Positions 58,001 through 64,000 of a stretch of DNA of 64,000 nt are shown here, one piece after another. The notes under the pieces are model-generated. The model saw only the letters and a program-made list of their open reading frames with translations. It ran no database searches and was not told the origin of the DNA. The stretch comes from Litomosoides sigmodontis. Taxonomy: Eukaryota; Nematoda; Chromadorea; Rhabditida; Onchocercidae. How positions within the stretch are numbered: the stretch's first letter is position 1; each line of letters starts with the position of its first letter. The position numbers were made by a program, and so were the translations under genes. The stretch lies in assembly GCA_963070105.1 (NCBI GenBank), contig OY718803.1:149501-213500 (forward strand). The letters are read 5' to 3'.

Positions 58001-61000
58001 ATATAATTTTTATGTGGAAGTGGAAAGATTTACTAAAGGTTAAATTTATAGATTAGAACTCGTCATATGGTGCGGATGTGGAAAGGATACCGTGATGCAC
58101 GTTGTGCGTGGCTGGAGAGTGAATCGACGTTAGACCGGAAGAAAAGTAAATATGAACTTGAAGCACAACCGTCGACTGCTTTATTCTTGATAATATTTGC
58201 ACCAAGGCGTGGTTTGCTTGAAGCATGGAGCATGCAGGTGTATATACCAAATTTCTGAAATCTTTTTTTTAAAGAAGTGGCATAATCTTTGCAATCATAG
58301 ATATACAATACTTCCTATGAAAGACGGTAGTTAATTCGTACTTCTAATTTTTTTCGAACTTTAATCTCTTTCATGTTGGGATAATGGAAATTATTGGTAA
58401 ATAGTAATCTAAATTACTATTTTCAGCACTTAGTTATTTCAGATAATTCGCATTTCCCTCAGAAGTAATTAGTTTCTTGTTAGAATAAAATGGCGGAAAT
58501 TTCATTCACATTCTACTTAATTGTTTAAAAAACTTAGAATGGAAAGCGAGTTTTTGCGTCAAGGGTGGATCGACACGGTCGACTAATTGGTATACCACGG
58601 CTCAGCGATCATTTATTAGGCTGCGATGAGCGGGCTGCATCACATTTGCCATCTGTTTTCTTTCTATCATCGGATGGAACGATCCACGTAAGAATGATTA
58701 AAATTGCAAACATTTGTAGTGTATAAATTTGTATTGCAAGGTTTGATTTAAATTCAATTTTTGACTTTTATATTTCGTACTTTAAGCATTTATGGATTCC
58801 ATTTCATCGTGCATTATCGGACGAAAGTGACTTTGCTATTCATGATTCAAGTATTATCAAAGAGGTTATTATACTGTTAATAATTTGACTAATTCGACTC
58901 CTTCGCGTAAAAGATGTTTGAAATTAGGAAATTGATTCTAAAACTAAGTAAACAGAATTTCAATATGAAATGTTATAATCAAACTCAAGATTTTTTATAT
59001 GCAGTGTTTTTGAAACCAATCTTGACGGCATGTGCAATATGAAACTCGGTATGTTTAGCAGATAAGGAGTGATAGTTGAATTGAGAAAGATAACATGACA
59101 TTATCTGGAAAAATGAATGGAAGCGAATTCTGAAAATTCTAAAAACGAATGTTATAAACATGTTATAACATGTTATAATGTTATAAGCTGTATGATGAGA
59201 GATAAAGTTCAGATCAATCACATGATAAAAGATGGTGTTACTGAAGATTTTTCAACTTGGTTGCAATTTTTTCGAGCTCTAAAAACCACTCATGCAATGC
59301 GAGAAAGTATGGATCTTTTATGGCAAGATTGCGACATCGACTGCTGCAAACTCGATCATGTTATGGGTTCCATTCTTCAACATGTGGAGAGTTTTCATGC
59401 TATGGTTCGGATTTTATGACTTTGTAGTTTCTGTTTTTGCTATGCGGTTGCTTTAACTGACCATTCTTTTTCTCTTTCATTGGACCTGGCAAGTGGATTC
59501 CATTTCTCTATTTTTTTAAAGAAGTTTACTTCATTTCGAAACTTCAAATCTTGTTGAAATTTTCATTTAACTGTTTTCTCTCCTCTCATTTACATGGAAT
59601 TTAAAATTTTGGAAAATTTTACTGTTCTAAAATTTTCTCCATACTTGTTGGTGTAAACTGTTAACAAGCCAAATGAAGCATGCAATTTCTGTCTTCAGAA
59701 GAAATCTCCAGATAGCAATAATATGGCGATTTATGTTGCTACAGTTTCACGGCTACTTCACATTTATATGTATTTGCTTCAACTGAATACTGAACAGCCG
59801 AACGCGACAAATGAGGAATACAGAAAAGTTGATATTGCTGAAAGCCTTTTCATCAGTAAAGAAATATTGGATTTATGCTTGCAACGAATTGCGGAGTAAG
59901 TTTAAGTTGAATCTGTGTTAGTCCTTGGATTACTCCAAGATAATTGTTTGTAGCATTATGGACAATTGTGCATTTTTTTCACTAGCTGTAATAATCCTCC
60001 GCGTTACGATTACTTTACGCGACAAGTGGTCCACAATTTTAATTTTGATTTTCTGTTAGTGAAAGAATGAATAGTATTTGTGCATCATTCTATGAAAATT
60101 TCGATAAATTTTCTTGTCTTTCAGGTATCATGTTGAAAAAGTTTCTTCGAAACTGAAAAACCTTACATTTGCTGAATTTATAGCACATTTCGATCTGGCA
60201 CAGAAGGCATCAAACGTTACACGATTGAAAAACAAGTAGTTTTTTCATCATCCATTAACCTGTTTGGAAGCATCTGAATGGATATGTGAGAAATGTAGAT
60301 ACATTTCTGCATTTCTTTTTAGATTCAATTTTAGATTGGTCAAGAAAACTGCTGCATTTGGAAAGCTTCTTTTTGATGGAGTATTAATGGGACGTTGCAC
60401 GATTCAGCACTTTGTGGACTATGTAATACCGCAGCTTAGTTTACCAGAAGTAAGTTGTAAATTGTCGAATTGGGTTCATTGATTTTTGAGACGTTTATGT
60501 CTCCGAATCGTTTTTTGTCTTTTTCTTCATATTTATTGCTAAGAATTGTGATAGTTGGGATACATCCGGAATGGTAACATATTTCACTTAACTTCATAAG
60601 TTTCTTATTTCTCTCTTATATAATAGTTCTTCATATCTGTTCTTCATATCTGTCCTACAATGTTGGGAAATATAATTAAGATGATCTGGTACGCGGCATT
60701 TTCAAGTTTTGTTAATTGTATGGTAGTGCTTATGATTATTTAGGAAGATTTTGCGGATGCGTTTTGCGCATATTGGCTGAGCCCATGTGATAACCTTGTT
60801 TATCGCTTGCCATGCGCTTTAATCCTCTGTAAAAATTTATCGGAAATTGATTCTGATGGACAATCTTGGTTAATCAAAATGGAACAAAATATCCTTATGA
60901 GGTTCTCTATTTTCTAAGCTAGCATTTTGTGTCACGATTCATAATGTCTCATCGTAGTAGTGTGTATAGAGACTTCTTACGAATGAAATACTATGATGAT

Positions 61001-63968
61001 ACATTCGATATACTCATTGAATTACTTTTTAACTAATAAGGTTTTACATAATATTTTCAGCCAAGAGCTTGATGCAGCTCTGACATTGTGCTTGGTTGCG
61101 CGAGCTGTTGCATTCACTCGGAGGTATTCATTACCAAATAAAGTTGGTGTTTTGTGTTCGTTATTTATAATTAAAAGTACATATAAAAGAGTCAACGGCT
61201 CAGGCGCAGAAAATGATTTGAAATGTGTTATCACAAATTTTTCTTGTTTCCTGCTAATAGATAGATCTGATAGTTCAGATCAACAGCAACATTGAATTGA
61301 ATGATGCATCGCTTCATGAGGATTGGGATGAGGTGGAATTATCGTTGGAATGGTGGGATTTGCTTTTAAGACACTTGCAATGTATGCTTATTCTTAAAGC
61401 ATTATCTGGCGACTTACGAGTCTGCCTTTCGGACTTAATCAATGGCGGTCCAGCTTATTACAGGGAACAGGTATTTTTATCTTTCAGCCTTTCTACTATA
61501 TGAAACCTTTACGTGTAACGTATAGGATGTATTTTCCGTAAAATTTTAGATTGGTAGGTGGTCAGCGGGATTCAGCTTGGATCCGGAACATCTTTATGAC
61601 ATTTTTGACGATCCGACTGTAGTAAATCCGAAAGTAAAATGGGAAGTTACAATCGGTGAATTAAGAAAATTGTTTCCAATAAGTCTTTCACCTGAACTTG
61701 TGGTATGTGATTGTGCGTGGGAATGTATTGGTGCATGGAGACGTCACAAGGATAAGGATGAAGCTTGCAAATTGTTGAAAGTATGAATCCAGTGCTTCCG
61801 TTTTAATTATTTTTTTAACTTAATGTAGGTTATTTCTTTTTATCGGTATTGTCTAATATTTCTTTTGTACTAATTATTTTTGTATGCCTACTCATTCGAC
61901 TGACAAAATCAAAGGATATATTGAATTTTTTGTTTTTTCCAGAAAACAGTGCAATTTGTTGAGCTTTTGGGTGAAACCGGTATATTACAACATGGTATCT
62001 GTTTTATGCTATGGGATACTTTTCTTCGTCAGCCTTTCCGATATATTTATGATTTTCTGAATCGAAAATCGTCAAAGTTTAAAAAACTAGATAGCTGCCG
62101 AATGGATCTGGCAAGCGTTTATTTCTTTAATTTTTGAGCATATTAGTGATTTTCATAAAAATTATTTTGCTTAACAAATAGAATTTCACATGCAAAATAA
62201 GCAGTTTCTGCGATTTAGAACACATGGAAGGGCTCTGGCTAACCAAGAGATGTGAGATTAACAATTATGAAGTATTTTTTGTTACTTTCTGTTTATAATG
62301 TACTATACTTGAAAAAAATGATTCTTGTACATGTTAGATTATATGTTAGAAATAATCTTTTTATTTCATATACATACTGATCCAATACCTTTTCGTGCAA
62401 CTGGATTTTATAAAAGCTTCTTAAAGAAATGTTTTGTATTTCAGGAGTATTTCCCTTCCTGTTGTACAAAAGTTTTGCGGTTGCTACGGAATTCCGTAAG
62501 ATTTGCAGAAGCTCACGATGTAAATGAGGATTTATCAAATACTTCCATTGGCCATAATTTATTCGAAGATTTTACTGAAGCAGTGTTTGAATTTCAACGG
62601 CGTAAACAAACGAAACCAAAGTTCGCTATTCTGCTTTTACATCATTATATGTAATTCAATTACGGCATGGACATATTACAAATCCCAATGATTAATGCTT
62701 GACAATATGAATCTCAAAGAGAAAGGATACGGGACACCATCATTTTTTTGGCATGTTAGGTTTGACGATACTGGGACTTTTGTTTCTGTGATCTTTCTAG
62801 CATAAGTGCTATCTGTTGTATTAAACCAAAACTAGCTTGATTTGGGACAAACCTTTCTCATTTCGATTCTCACTCATTCCTATGATTTATTTGAAAATAT
62901 TTCAGTCTTTCAGTCTTAGTAGTAAGAAATTTTTATAGTCTTCAAATTTTTTGTTTTTAAGCGTTCTCTCATTTCTGTATTTTTCAGAAAGCCGTTAAGT
63001 GTTATTGCTGAACTTCAAAAACCCGTGAATTATCCACTCGTTTGTCATCATCACGATCTTGCGATGGTGATCGAGTTGCAAGTAAGTTTACTTACTCATA
63101 AAGCCTTGCACTGGATGAAATGATCTGATGTTTCTACAATTAAATATTTTATAGCAAATTCAAATATGACACTTAAATAAGCGTGACTAATACGTATTTG
63201 TAGGATTTTTCAAGATAATAAATCTTTGATAGAATTAGCTTTCTCATTCGGCGAAATAACTTGACCTAATGAGGTAGAAAGAGGGTAGGCGTATAGTTAC
63301 TAAAATTTAAAAATTTTAGTTGTAAAATTTGTAGGTTACCCTGGAAGAATGGCCTCCAGGACCAAAATATTTATTCGATTCAGTTGGTGAACGAGCATTT
63401 TTTGAATCATTTTATGCTCACCCATTAATTCCAATGGAAAGAGTTACGGAAAGTGTCAGAGAAAGAAGGATGGATTTTCTGAAGAAATGTGTCGCACATA
63501 ATGGTTCATCAGAATTTAGCCGTAATCTGCGTTTCCATATCTATGATTTAGCTGATGATTGGACACTTAATGCTGATGAAATTAAGAGCAAGGTATGGTT
63601 TCGAGATTTTGGATTGTGTTAAAAGAGAAAAATTTGGAATATCGAAGTGTTTTCAGAGTTTTAGACTTGAAATATATTAATTTCACTGGCATTTGGAAAT
63701 CGAAAGTAAAAAATTCGTTTTTTCCTTTTTGCAGTCTTTAATACACTGTTTTCTTTGGTAGATTTCTATGATTTTAGGAAGTCGTTACTTTGTTTCAAAA
63801 AGGTCTTGACTGCGAAGCAAAAGATGTCTTAAGAGTGATGGAAAATATGGAATTTCTACCATACGAATTGTTCGACATAGCTGTTGCGCGTGTCCGAAAA
63901 TGGTTTGACACAAATGAAAAGGAGGATCTTATGATGCGTGGTTTAAGAATGTCATTTATGAATGATCG
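55095..63968 (+). CDS. rbg-2: Rab3 GTPase-activating protein non-catalytic subunit (RAB3GAP2), 3' end beyond window
   Basis: Partner of RAB3GAP1; the complex inactivates Rab3 and acts as an exchange factor for Rab18, affecting exocytosis, ER and lipid droplets. Exons in view: 55095-55197, 55446-55537, 55637-55745, 56032-56156, 56258-56418, 56611-56761, 57048-57221, 57452-57592, 57703-57936, 58052-58237, 58538-58687, 58787-58864, 59213-59404, 59699-59895, 60125-60235, 60323-60449, 60744-60901, 61061-61142, 61279-61470, 61550-61780, 61943-62116, 62445-62620, 62988-63081, 63335-63592, 63778-63968. They give 1295 codons in one frame (human 1393), ending in phase 2 before the edge. Diagnostic stretches: DWNDFGSFD; IVVGMSNGYVRFFTEKG; LAAVTDSLARVALID; VRMWKGYRDAR; FAPRRGLLEAWSMQ; PFHRALSDES; GICFMLWDTFL; NYPLVCHHH. 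Less certain are the donor near 59404 and the choice between tandem acceptors at 60323/60335 and 61261/61279. The N-terminal half is the predicted beta-propeller-like region. Confidence 0.95.
59138..59186. repeat. short GTTATAA repeat in an rbg-2 intron
   Basis: GTTATAA occurs four times in under 50 bases, with CATGTTATAACATG forming a perfect palindrome. It lies in the intron just before exon 59213-59404. It creates an open frame continuous with that exon, which can mislead exon-start prediction. Confidence 0.7.
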
Positions 63969-64000
63969 GTAGGTGGATTTCATGCAGATAATTTAAGGAA

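Overview
The window is a stretch of AT-rich animal nuclear DNA with split genes and short to medium introns. Nearly all introns are GT-AG. Protein similarity and several acceptor-like TTTCAG sites lying at or just before start codons fit a nematode with spliced-leader trans-splicing, and the intron density and base composition suggest a filarial or other spirurid worm. That identification is inference; no leader RNA gene, rRNA or tRNA was seen. The exon models were built by hand: every exon junction was required to keep reading phase and to match remembered features of each protein family.

Layout. 1-8279: AT-rich DNA with simple repeats and no confident exon, likely the 5' region of the next gene. 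8280-11422 (+): an AP-2 (TFAP2/aptf) transcription factor with a large His/Gln tract. 11423-18016: about 6.6 kb without recognisable genes, holding CA and AT microsatellites. 18118-20801 (+): a Cdc34-type ubiquitin-conjugating enzyme (ubc-3/UBE2R). 22559-23273 (+): LSM6. 24650-34395 (-): a secretory-pathway Ca2+/Mn2+ P-type ATPase (pmr-1/SPCA), 21 exons. 37355-46620 (-): a 53BP1/HSR-9 homologue with tandem Tudor and BRCT modules, 31 exons including an 18-nt microexon. 48250-53713 (-): signal recognition particle receptor alpha subunit (SRPRA), 15 exons. 55095-63968 (+): Rab3 GTPase-activating protein non-catalytic subunit (RAB3GAP2/rbg-2), 25 exons in view and continuing past the right edge.

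The genes are ordinary conserved single-copy eukaryotic genes and do not form an operon-like pathway. Three of them (SRPRA, SPCA, RAB3GAP2) serve the secretory/endomembrane system, and two (LSM6, 53BP1-like) act in RNA and DNA maintenance. I found no mobile element, CRISPR array or new multi-gene system. The most interesting signals are at the gene-structure level: an in-frame, strong alternative splice donor in ubc-3 that would insert a membrane-spanning segment before the acidic tail, a GC-AG intron in the same gene, the hsr-9 microexon, an in-phase alternative first exon in SRPRA, and a hidden last exon of the AP-2 gene that supplies the conserved C-terminus.
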